Shown: positions 27,120-39,100 of the stretch, piece by piece | How the letters are laid out: each line of letters starts with the position of its first letter | How positions within the stretch are numbered: the first letter of the stretch is position 1 | Origin: an uncultured delta proteobacterium | GTDB lineage: Bacteria > Myxococcota > Myxococcia > Myxococcales > 40CM-4-68-19 | Reading direction: 5' to 3' | DNA length: 64,000 bases | Assembly: GCA_903911145.1 (NCBI GenBank) | Contig: CAIWCD010000048.1 | Location: 234,824-298,823, forward strand | Position numbers and translations under genes: made by a program | The notes under the pieces: generated by a model | Seen by the model: the letters and a program-made list of their open reading frames with translations, nothing else | What the model was told of the DNA's origin: nothing | Database searches by the model: none

Positions 27120-30100
27120 TTATTTCGCCACAGCCTCCGCGACGATTGAGCCCGTGCTTTCTGTTTCGCCCCCGACGGCCGTGACTGAATAGTAGTAGAG
27201 CACGCCGTCTGAGAGTCCCGCGTTGTTGTAACCGGTTCCGGAAACCTGAGTCAGGAACGTTCCGGTCAGTGCGGAGACATCAGAGAAAGTGGAACGGTAG
27301 ATATTGTAGGCAGTCGCTCCAGGCGAGGCGGTCCAACTGAGCGAGATTGTCGGGATCGTGGCGCTCGGGGTTGCAGTCAGCCCCGTCGGTGCGAGGAGCC
27401 AGCCAGGGTTGGAGGTGAGGCTCGCCACCGGCGTGTTGCTCTGGGCGTGGGAATTGTTCCCAAGTTCGCCGTTGAAATTGCCGCCCCATGCGCAGACGGT
27501 ACCATCAGACTTCAGCGCCACCGTTTCATCATAGCTTGCACTGATCGCGACCACCCCGCTGAGAACCCCCGGGACTCCCTCTCCCGCCACCTGCACCGGC
27601 GTCGAGCTGTCGGTCGTCGAATTGTTCCCGAGCTGGCCGTCGAAATTCCACCCCCAGGCCCAGACAGTGCCGTCAGATTTCAGGGCGACCGTGTGGTATG
27701 CACCTGGAGCAACCGCCACGATGCCGCTGAGGACTCCGACCCCTCCCGAACCGAGCACCTGAACCGGGACGTGGCTGTCGGTGGTCGAATTGTTCCCGAG
27801 TTGGCCGTAGTAGTTGAAGCCCCACGCCCAGACGGTCCCGTCTGACTTCACAGCGAACATGTTGCCATAATTCGCTGCAATCGAGACCACTCCGCTCAGC
27901 GTCCCGACGCCTCCCGCGCCCACCACCTGCGCGGGCCATCTACTCTGGTTGGTCGAACCGTTCCCGAGTTGGCCGTTCCCGTTGTTGCCCCACGCCCAGA
28001 CTGTGCCATCCGATTTCAACGCGACGCTCTCATTCATTCCCGCAGCGATCCCGACGACGCCGCCCAGAACACCCGAACCCCCGGCTCCCAACACCTGCAC
28101 CGGCAGATGGCTATCCGTGTTCGAGTTGTTCCCAAGTTCGCCGAGGACATTGTCTCCCCATGCCCAGACAGTGCCATCCGACTTCAGCGCCACCGTGTGC
28201 GCGTCCCCTGCGGAAATTGCGACAACGCTATTGAGAACTCCAACGCCTCCTGCTCCCAATACCTGCACAGGAGCATGACTATCGGTGGTCGAGTTGTTCC
28301 CGAGTTGGCCGTTGGAATTGTCTCCCCACGCCCAGACAGTGCCATCCGATTTCAGCGCAACTGCATGCTCTTGCCCGGCCGAGATCGCAACGACGCCACT
28401 GAGAACTCCGGCTCCTCCCGAACCCCGCACCTGCACTGGAATAGCGCTGGCGGTAGTCGAGTTGTTCCCGAGATGACCGTGGTTGTTGTACCCCCATGCC
28501 CAGACCGTGCCGTCCCCCATGAGCGTAACCGAATACCCGGTGTTGACCCCGGTCGCGCTCGCCACTGCGACCACCGTGTTCGGTGTCGCAGAAATCTGTC
28601 CGGAGACCGTCTCTCCCGTCGCATGCACGGCCGTGACGATCAGATAGACGGCCTGTCCATTGGGCAGCCCCGTCAAGGGATAGGGAGACGTCACTCCTGA
28701 GATTCGTGTCCCATTCGCGGGCGTCACTCCAGAAACGGCACTGTAGTAGAGATTGTAGGAACTGGCTCCGAATACGGAATTCCAACCGACGACGACGTCG
28801 CCTCCACCAACTGTCAGTACGACCAGTGTCGGCGGCACAAGCAGAGATTGGGCCGTCGCCACCAAAGACGGGGTGCTCTCCGTAGCGCCGCCGACGGCAG
28901 TCACGACATAGTAATAACGGGTGCCATTGATCAGGTTGGTATCGTGGTTGAAGCTCGTGCCGGATACGGTAGTCACCAGCGTGCCGTTCAGCGGCGATAC
29001 ATCCGGGTGGGTCGATTCATAGACATTGTAGGCAGTCGCTCCGGAGGACGCGGTCCAGGAGAGCGAGACTGCGAGTGACGTCGTGCTCGCAGTGGCGGTC
29101 AGGCCAGTCGGCGAGAGGAGCCAGGATGGCGTGGCAACAAGACTCCCCACCGGCGTGCTGCTCTGGTTGTTGGAACCGTTTCCCAGTTCGCCAGAGGTAC
29201 TGTCTCCCCAATCGCAGACAGTGCCGTCTGACTTCAGCGCGATCGTGTGATTCAGACCCGCGCTGATCGAGACCACTCCGCTGAGAACTCCCCTGCCGCC
29301 GCTTCCCTGCACCTGCACTGGAGTCTGACTATCAATGGTCGAATTGTTCCCGAGTTGCCCATATTGGTTCCATCCCCACGCCCAGACGGTTCCGTCGCCT
29401 TTCAGCGCAACAGTGTGCATAGAGCCCGTGGCGATCGCGACGACGCCGCTCAGAATTCCCACCCCTCCAGTTCCCAGCACTTGCACAGGCGTGTGGCGAT
29501 CGCTCGTCGAATTGTTGCCGAGTTGGCCGTAGAAATTATATCCCCACTCCCACACAGTGCCGTCCGCACCCAGAGCGACACTGTGCCCATATCCCGCCGC
29601 AACTCCGACGATGCCGCTGAGAACTCCCGAGGCCCCGTTCCCCTTGACCTGCACGGGCGAGTACCTGTTGACGACTGTATTGTCCCCGAGTTGACCGCTC
29701 CAATTTCCTCCCCAGGCCCAGACAGTGCCGTCCGACTTCAGCGCGACCGTGTGGTCGCCGCCCGCGGCAATCGCAACAACATCGCTGAGCACTCCCGCAC
29801 CTCCGCTTCCAACCACCTGTACCGGGACATTGCTTTGGTTGGTTGTCCCATTCCCGAGTTGGCCGTTCTGATTCGAGCCCCACGCCCAGACAGTGCCGTC
29901 CAGCTTGAGAGCGACGGTTCGCTTATTGCTCGCGGAAATCGCAACCACGCCACTGAGAAATCCAGCGCCGCCGGCACCCAACACCTGCACTGGAGTATCG
30001 CTGTTGCCGGTCGAATTATTCCCGAGTTGGCCGTTGATATTCCATCCATAGGTCCACACGGTGCCGTCCGATTTCAGCGCAACCGTGTGCCCCCCACCGA

Positions 30101-33100
30101 CGGCGATGGAGACGACGCCGTCGAGCAGTCCGATGCCGCCAGAACCCAGAGCCTGTACCGGCACACCGCTGTCGGTGGTCGTCCCGTTCCCAAGTTGGCC
30201 GGCGGCATTGGCTCCCCAGGCCCATACCGTCCCGTCCGACTTGAGCGACACAGTATGACTCCCTTCCTCACCTCCCGCGATGGCGACAACCGCATTCGCC
30301 ATAGCCACAACCTCGGCCGAAGGAGTCTCGAACTCCGCACTCAACGCCGAGACGATCAGAAAGACAGGCTTCCCGTTGGCGAGACCCGTGAGCGTATAGG
30401 GAGACGTAACCCCGGACAGCCGCGTCCCGTTGGCTGGAGAGACTCCCTGGGAGGTGCTGTAATAGAGATTGTACGAAGTCGCGCCCGGTATGGAATTCCA
30501 ACCCACCGAGACCTCTCCGCCGCCGACACCGAGCACAGTCACTGAAGGCGCAGCGAGCCCCGCAACCGCTTCTGCGCTGTATGATCCGGTCGTCTCCGTC
30601 GCGTTGCCGATCGCCGTGACGACATAGTAATAGCGCGCGCCGTTGGTCACGTCGGTATGGTTGAAACTCGTCCCGGAAACCGTACCAAGCAGCGTTCCGT
30701 TGAGCGGTGATACATCCGCGAACATCGAGCCATAGATATTGTAGACAGTCGCACCCGCAGAGGCCGTCCAGGAGAGATCGATGTCCAACGACGTGGCGCT
30801 CGGAATGGCTGTGAGCCCCGCAGGCGCGAGGAGCCAACCTGGGTTGGAGAGGAGGCTCGGCACCGGCGTCTCGCTCGGAGTTGTCGAGCCATTTCCGAGT
30901 TCGCCGTCGGAATTATATCCCCACGCGCAGACGGTGCCGTCCGACTTCAGCGCGACTGTGTCGTATGCGGTCGCGGTAATGGCGTCGACGCCACTGAGTA
31001 CTCCCTTGCCGTTCGTGCCGAGCACCTGCACCGGCGTATTGCTATCCACGCCCGAACCATTCCCGAGCTGGCCGGTTGCATTCCAACCCCACGACCAGAC
31101 ACTGCCGCTGGCGTCCAGAGCGACGGTGTGGTGCTCCCCTGAGGCAATCGCGACGATGCCGGTAAGGTTTCCAGTGCCCTCGACGCCTACGACCTGCACC
31201 GGCGTGAGGCTATCGTCAGTCGAATTGTCCCCGAGTTGACCAAATGAATTGTATCCCCACGTCCAGACCGAGCCGTCCGATCTCAGCGCGACCGTGTCAT
31301 ATGCTCCCGCAGCAAGCGCGATCGCGCCGTTGAAAATTCCGGTACCTCCCGCGCCCAGCACTTGGACAGGCGTGTACCTGTCGGTGGTCGAACCATCCCC
31401 GAGTTGACCGGACCCGTTGTACCCCCACGCCCAGACTGTTCCGTCCGATTTCAGCGCGACACTGTGCCCAAGGCCCGCGGCGATTGAGATGACGCCACTG
31501 AGAACTCCGACGCCCCCTGTCCCCAGCACCTGTACCGGGGTGCTGCTGTCGGCGTTTGAGCTGTTTCCAAGTGCGCCGTTGGAATTCGATCCCCACGCCC
31601 AGACCGTGCCGTCCGATTTCAGAGCCACGGTGTGGAATGCCCCCGCGGCCGTGGCGACCATGCCGCTGAGAGCTCCCTTACCCCCTTCTCCCTGTACCTG
31701 GACCGGAGTCGAGCTGTCATCCGACGACCCGTTTCCAAGCTGGCCGTATTGATTCCCTCCCCACGCCCAGACAGTGCCATCCGACTTCAACGCGAGAGAG
31801 TGAGAATACCCCGCGGCAACCACGATGGCATTGCTGAGTACACCTGTGCCGGTTGCGTCCAAGACCTGAATTGGCTGGGCGCTGTTGCTGTTCGAATGAT
31901 TCCCGAGTTGACCGTTTGAATTCGATCCCCACGCCCAGACCGTCCCGTCCGAGAGGAGCGACACCGTATGGTTGCCGCTCTCCCCGCCCGCAATTGCAAT
32001 TACCGTATTCGGGATCGCGACGACCTGCGCCGAGGGAGATTCGCCCACCGCATTCAGCGCCGAGACGACGATATACACGGGCTGCCCATTGGACAGCCCC
32101 GCCAGCGTGTAGGGAGAGGTTACTCCGGAAACAAGAGTGCCATTGGAGGGACTCACGCCAGACGAACTGCTGTAGTAGAGGTTATAGGAATCCGCGTGTG
32201 GCACGGCATTCCAACCCACCGTAACGCTCCCGCCACCAACTCCAATGACCGTCGCGAACGGCGCGGAGATCCCCGCGCGCGCCTGCGTCGTGTAGGCAGC
32301 CGTCGTCTCAGTCGCGCCGCCGACGGCCGTGACCACATAGTAATAGAGAGTATTATTTCTCAGACCCGTATGGTTGAAACCCGTCTCTGAGACACGGGCC
32401 AACAGCGTGCCGGTCAATGGCGACACGTCGGCGAAGCTCGACCCATAGACGTTGTATCCCGTCGCTCCATCGGACGCATTCCAGGAAAGAGCAATCGACA
32501 GGTCGGTTGTACTCGGCGTCGCATGCAATCCAGTCGGGGAGAGAAGCCAACTCGGGTTGGAACCCAGGCTTGCAACAGGCCAGGTGCTGTCGTTGTTCGA
32601 GTTGTTGTCATTCAACCCGTCTCCGAGTTGACCATTGGAGTTGGAACCCCAGGCCCAGACGGTGCCGTCTGATTCCAATGCGACTGAGTGAATATCTCCT
32701 GCCGCAATCGACGTCGCGTTTGTTGTGAAGCCAGAGCCGCCGGCCCCCAGCACCTGCACTGGAATTGAGCTGTCGTTGTTCGAGTTGTTGTCATTCAACC
32801 CGTCTCCAAGTTGTCCATTTCCATTCGAGCCCCAGGTCCAGACAGTGTCGTCCGACAAGAGCGCGATCGTGTGGACATTTCCCGCGGAGATCCCGACGGC
32901 GCCGCCGAGGACACCGCTCCCTTGCGCGTCCAGAACCAGGACTGGTGTATTGGTGCTGACGGTCGACCCGTTTCCAAGCTGGCCATTCCCATTCAGTCCC
33001 CAGGCAAAGATGGAGCCGTCCGCGGTCAGCGCGACCGTGTGCTCCTGTCCCGCCGCGATTGCCGTCACACCGGACAGAACTCCGGTCCCCCCGACTCCAA

Positions 33101-36100
33101 GCACCTGGACAGGAATGCTGGAATCATTCAGGGACCCATTGCCAAGTGCGCCGTTTCCGTGTGCTCCCCAGGTCCAGACGGTTCCGTCCGCCCTCAGTGC
33201 GGCGGCGTGGGCGGTGCCCGCTGCGATCGCGATGACGTTGGAGAGCGCTCCTGTTCCGCCGGAACCCACCACCTGCGTGGGAAGGTTGCTATTCAACGTC
33301 GCGCCGTTTCCGAGTTGGCCATTTCCATTCCAACCCCACGCCCACACTGTTCCGTCGGCGCTCAGCGCGATCGTCTCATTCGTCCCGGCGCAGATTGAAA
33401 CGACGTTTCCGAGAACTCCATTGCCTCCCACCCCCACGGCCTGCACAGGGAATGGACTGTCGTTGTTCGAGCCATTCCCGAGCTCGCCACCTGAGTTGGA
33501 CCCCCACGCCCAGACTGTGCCATCCGAGGTCAATGCAACCGTGTGCGAACTTCCCGCGGAGATCGCGACGACATGTTTCAGGACGCCCTTCCCTCCGGCT
33601 CCCAATACCTGCACGGGGATATCACTGTCGTTGTCCGCGTTGTTGTTGTTCACCCCATTTCCAAGTTGACCATTGGAATTGGATCCCCAGGTCCATACAG
33701 TCCCATCCGCCAGGAGCGAGACGACATGCGTTCCCTGCTCTCCACTCGCGACAGCAATGACAGTGTTGGGCGTGGCAGCGATCTGGGTAGACGGACCGCC
33801 TTCTCCAAGCGCGCCGTTCGCAGTCACGACGAAATAGGATGCTGCCCCGTTCTGTAATCCCGTAACGGTATAGGGCGCAGAGATCCCCGAGACGCTTGTC
33901 TGGAATCTCGTCGGAGTCACGCCTGGATTCGACGACACGTAGACGGTATAGGAAAGTGCTCCGGCTTCTTGATTCCAATTCAGCGTCACTCCGCCGCCGA
34001 TTGGCGCTGCAGTCAGACCCGTCGGTGGTGCGAGCAGCGTGGTGACACTGGCCGAGCCGGTGATTCCGTTGAGCGTCGCATAGATCGTCGCGACACCCGT
34101 GGCAACGCCCGTCACGGTTCCACTTGTGCTCACCGACGCGATCGACTCCGAGGAGCTGTTCCAGAGAACGCCTGCGACCAGCGGTGTCAGAGATGAGCCG
34201 TCGGAGTAGTGGCCAGTTGCAACCAGCGGCTCGCTCTGCCCGGACACAATCTCAGAGTCTGAGGGAGAGAGTGTAATCGACTGTAAGGTCGCCGCCGTGA
34301 CCGTCAGAGTCGTGCTGCCTGAGATCCCGCTGGTGGTGGCGGTCACCGCACACAAGCCACCGCCATGTGCCGTGGCGACTCCGCCGGAATTGATGGTAGC
34401 AACCGCGTGGGTATCAGAGCTCCAGGCCAGGCCAGAGTTCAACGGCTGCGTCGTGCCATCGGAGTAGGTTCCCGTCGCGGCGAACTGCTGGGTCTTCCCA
34501 TTTGGAATGCTCGCATCTGCGGGGGAGACTGAGATCGACTGCAGGGTGGCTGCGGACACGGTGAGCGTGGCGCTCCCCGAGATATTGCCAACCGCCGCCG
34601 TGATCTCAGACGAGCCGAGGCTGCTTCCCTGGACCAGCCCACTCCCGACCATGGTTGCAACCGCGGGTGTCCCGACATTCCAGAGAACACCTGAACTCAG
34701 AGTCTGAGATGTGCCGTCTGAGTAGTGACCCGTCGCGGTGAACTGCTGCGTCTTTCCGTTGGCAACTGTGGCACTCGAGGGCGCAATCGTGATCGATTGC
34801 AGCGCCTTGAGAAACACGACAGTCGTGGAGAGCAGCGGCTGTCCTGCGCCGCCCACGGTCACCGACACGGTTTCGCTCTGCGCAGTGGAAGACGTGACGG
34901 TCGCAACCGCAAGGCCGCCAGCGTTCGTCGTGCCCGTCGCCACGCTGCCGGTCGAGCTTCCCAGAGTGAAATTGTTTCCACTTCCAGAGCCGGAGAGTGT
35001 GATCGCCTGTCCTGAGATCGGGTTTCCATTTGCATCCGCGAGCACGACGATCAGCGAGATGGTTGCACCTGTGGCCACGCTCGACGGACTGCTGGTGATC
35101 GATGACTGCGCGGCGTTGGCGGGGCCCGCGACGAACGTGATTGCTGTCGACGCGGTGAGCGCGGCGGAGGCTGCAGTGACGACTTCGGTGCCCGCGCGCG
35201 TGGAAGAGAGTGTGGCGGTGAAGACGCCGCTCGCGTTTGTCGTGCCGCTGGCCGAGCTGCCATGATTGCTTCCCGCTGTGAAGGTGTTCGCGCTTCCGTT
35301 CGCGCCCAGCGTCACGGGCTGGCCTGAGACGGCGTTGCCGTGATTGTCCAGCACCGTTGCGGTCAACGTTGTCGTCGAGGTGCCATCTGCGACCACGCTG
35401 CTCGAGGAAGACGTGAGCGTGAGCGAGAGCGTGACGGGCGTCGACGTGAACGTGATTGGCGCGGAGACGAGCGCGCTGCTTGCGCCGGAGAGCGTCACCG
35501 AGACCATCTCGCTCTGCGCCGTGGCCGACGAGATTGTCGCAGTGAAGATCCCGCCCGCGTTCGTCTGCCCGCTCGCGGTCGCGCTCGTCGTACCCGCTGG
35601 CGAAAACGTGTTGCCGCTGCCCGACGCGGCGAGCGCCAGCGACTGTCCCGAGACGCTGTTCCCATTCGCATCACTCAGCACGACGAGCACGCTCGCGCTG
35701 CTGCCGACGAGCAGACTCGCGGGCGAAATGCTGATCGACGAACGGGCCGCGCTGGCTGCGCCTGGCACGAACGTCACGCTCGTCGCTGCATTGAGCGGGC
35801 CCGCATTCGCTGACACGATCTTCGCCTCCGCGCGCGTCGAAGAGAGCGTCGCGCTGAAGACTCCGCTCGAGTTTGTGCTGCCTGAGATCGTGTTGCTCGT
35901 CGTGCTTCCGCTCGCGCTGGTCAGGGTGTTCGCGCTGCCGTTGATGTTGACCGACACGGCCTGCCCCGAGACGGCGTTGCCGTGGTTGTCCTGAACCGTT
36001 GCGCTGATCGTCGTCGTCGCGCTGCCATCCGCGACCACGCTGCTCAACGAAGAAGTGAGCGCGAGGGAGAGCGTGACGGGCGCGAGGGTGAAGGTGGCTG

Positions 36101-39100
36101 GGCCTGAGACAAGGGCGCTGCTTGCGCCTGCGAGAATGACGTTCACCGCCTCGGTCTGGGCGACGGACGACGAGAGCGTCGCGCGGAACAGTCCGCTCGT
36201 GCCCGTGTTGCCCGATGCCGTCGATGCAGTCACGCCGCCGACGGTGAACTGATTTCCCGTGCCCGCAGCCGAGAGCGTGAGCTGCTGCCCCTGCACCGGA
36301 TTGTCATTGGCGTCATTGAGGATCACCTCGACGAGCTCGCTGTCGTTCACCAGCGCGCTCGAAGGATTGACCGTGATCGACGAATGGCCCGCGATGGGCG
36401 CGCCCGCGACAAACGCAACGGCCGCGACCGCCGAGAGCACGCCCGTCGAGGCCGTGACGACCTTCGTCTCCGCGTGCGTCGAGGAGAGAGTGAACGCGCA
36501 CGTCCCGTCCGCGCCAGTTGTGCTCGAGAGCGATCCGTTCGTGCTCGTCGTCGCAGCGTGTCCGAGCGTGTTCGCGCTGCCACTCGCGGCGACGGTGACC
36601 GTCCTTCCGCTGATCCCGTTGCCGAACTGATCCAGCACCGTCGCGGTCAACGTTGTCTTCGTGTGGCCGTCGGCGACGACCTGCGTGCTCGACGATTTGA
36701 ATGTGAGGCTCGGCACGATCACCGGATCGACGAACGACACAGGCACCGAGAGCAGCGGCTGGGCCGCGCCAGTCAAGGCCACGAGCACGTTCTCGGTCTC
36801 TGCCTTGCTCGCGCTCAGCTGGGCCGAGAAGATCCCGCCGCTGCTCGTGCTGCCCAGAAGCTGAGCGCCGCCCGTGGCGCCGCGCGCCGTGAAGGTGTTG
36901 CCCGCACCGTCTGCAGAGAGTGTGACCGCCGCGCCCTCGAGGGGATTGTCATTTGCGTCGACGAGCTGCACGAGCAGCGACGTCGTGCCTCCCGTCGGCA
37001 GACTCGACGGCGTCGCGCTCAAGGACGATCGCGCCGCGCTCGCGGGACCTGCGAGGAACGTGATCGGCGTCGACGCAGAGAGAGCTCCCGAGAGCGCCGT
37101 CACCACGACCACGCCTGCTTTTGTCGAGGAGAGCCGCGCCGTGTAGCTCCCATTGACGTCGGTATTTCCGCCGATGCTGCTCCCGCTGCTCATCCCGCTC
37201 GCGAAGAGACCACCGCTCCCGCTCGCCACGAGCGCGACCGCGCGATTGCTCACCGGGTTTCCACTCGCGTCCACGATCGTCACTTGCAGCGTCGTGCTCG
37301 CGCTCCCGTTGGCGATCACGCTCGACGCGGTCGCGATGAGCGTCTCGTACTCCTGCGCGATCGTTGGCGCGTTGAACGTCACCTGCGTCGTCACCGAGAT
37401 CGCTGCGCCGTCGCCGATAGCAGCGCTGATCGTCTCCCTCTGCGCCACCGTCGAACTGAGCGAGGTCGTGAAGAGTCCGCCCACGTTCGTGCGACCGCTG
37501 CTCACCTGAAACGAATTACCTGTGCCGCTCGCGCTGAGTGACACGGGCGCTTCGTCGATCGGATTCCCGTTCAGATCTGCGACGAGCAGCTGCAGCGTGG
37601 TCGTCGTCGTGCCGTCCGCAGTGAGGTTGTTGGGGCTCGCGACAAGCTGCGATGCGCTCGCGCTCGCGGCACCAGGCACGAACGTCACCACGGCAGTGAG
37701 CGTCGCCTGCGCGGCCCCTTCGCCGAACGTCGCGGTGACCACTTTTGTCTCGGCGCGCGTCGAGACCAACTCCCCCGTGAACTGGCCCGTCGCATCCGTC
37801 GCGCCAATTGATCCATCGCCTCCGTCTGCGCCGCTCGCAAAAGCATTCTCGTGACCCGACGCGCTCAGTTGCACGACTGCACCGGGGAATAGATTTCCCG
37901 AAAGGTCCCGCGCGACGATTGAGATGGTCGCGGTCGAGATCCCATCGGCGATCACTTGCGGTGTCACCGAGATCGTCGACGTGCTCGCGCTCGGCACTCC
38001 AGGAGTGAAGGTCACGTCGGCCGTCAGCGTGAAGCCCGCATCCGCGCTGCCCACCGACGCGGTCACTGTCTTGTTGCCAGCGTTCGTCGAGGTCAGGCCC
38101 GTCGCGAACGTTCCGCCCGCGCTCGTCTCGCCGCTCGTCAACTGCAGATGATTTCCGCTCCCGCTCGCGCTCAGCACCAGCGGTTCGCCGCTCACCGGAT
38201 CGCCCGCGCAGTCGTGCAGAGCGATCGCGAGATTCACCGTTGACAGCCCATCTGCTCGCTGGCTCGGCGGCGTCGCAACCAGCGTCGATGTCGATGCGCA
38301 CGGCGCGCCTGGATTCACGTCGAACGGCGCGCTGAACACTCCCGCGTATCCGCTCGCAGTCGCCACCAGAGTGCATCCGCTCGTCGCGCGATCGATCGAC
38401 AGATCAGCGAACGTCGCGACCCCGCCCGACGCGGTCTGCGAGAGCGTGCCCGACAAATGCGCAGTTCCGCTCGCGTTCGCGCAACCCGACGAGAGCGCCA
38501 TCGACACCACTGCACTTCCACTCGCGTCGAGGTTTCCCTGCGCGTCGTTGAGCCGCACGGTGATCGCGGGCGCGATCGGATTGTTCATCACCACGCCACT
38601 CGGCTGGCTCGAGAACGAGAGTGCGGCGGGCGGCCCAGCCGTGATGTCGAACGACGAACTGACCGCCGTAGCGAGCCCGGTCGCCGACGCGATCAGCGCG
38701 AACCCGCGACCCGTTTGAAGAATGCTCAGGCCATCGAATTTCGCGATGCCATCGCTGCCTGAAGAAACCGTGACCATTCCGTTCAGTGTTTGAGTGCCGC
38801 CGTCCTGCGAAAGCGTGAGCGAGACCTGCGGCCCCGCATCGGTCGGCACCAGATTGCCGAACGAGTCCTCGATCGCGACCTGCACCGGCGGCGCGATGAT
38901 CGAGCCTGCCTGCGCCGAGGACGGCGGCACGAGGAACGACAGCTTCGTTCCTGGCCCGGAGATGAATTCAATCGAGAGCGTGTGTGTCAGCGTCGGGCCG
39001 CCGATCACCTTTGCGACCACCAGCTTCACGCCCGCCGCTGACGAACTCAGCCGCACCACCGATTTTCCATTCGCGTCGGTCGATGGCGCCGTCGTCACCT

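Noticed and set aside
26938..27192. 84-residue plus-strand frame between the STAS-like and giant genes
   Set aside because: No ribosome site or recognisable content, and it overlaps the end of the giant gene.
36384..37541. 385-residue plus-strand Arg-rich frame
   Set aside because: Antisense of the Ig-like array.
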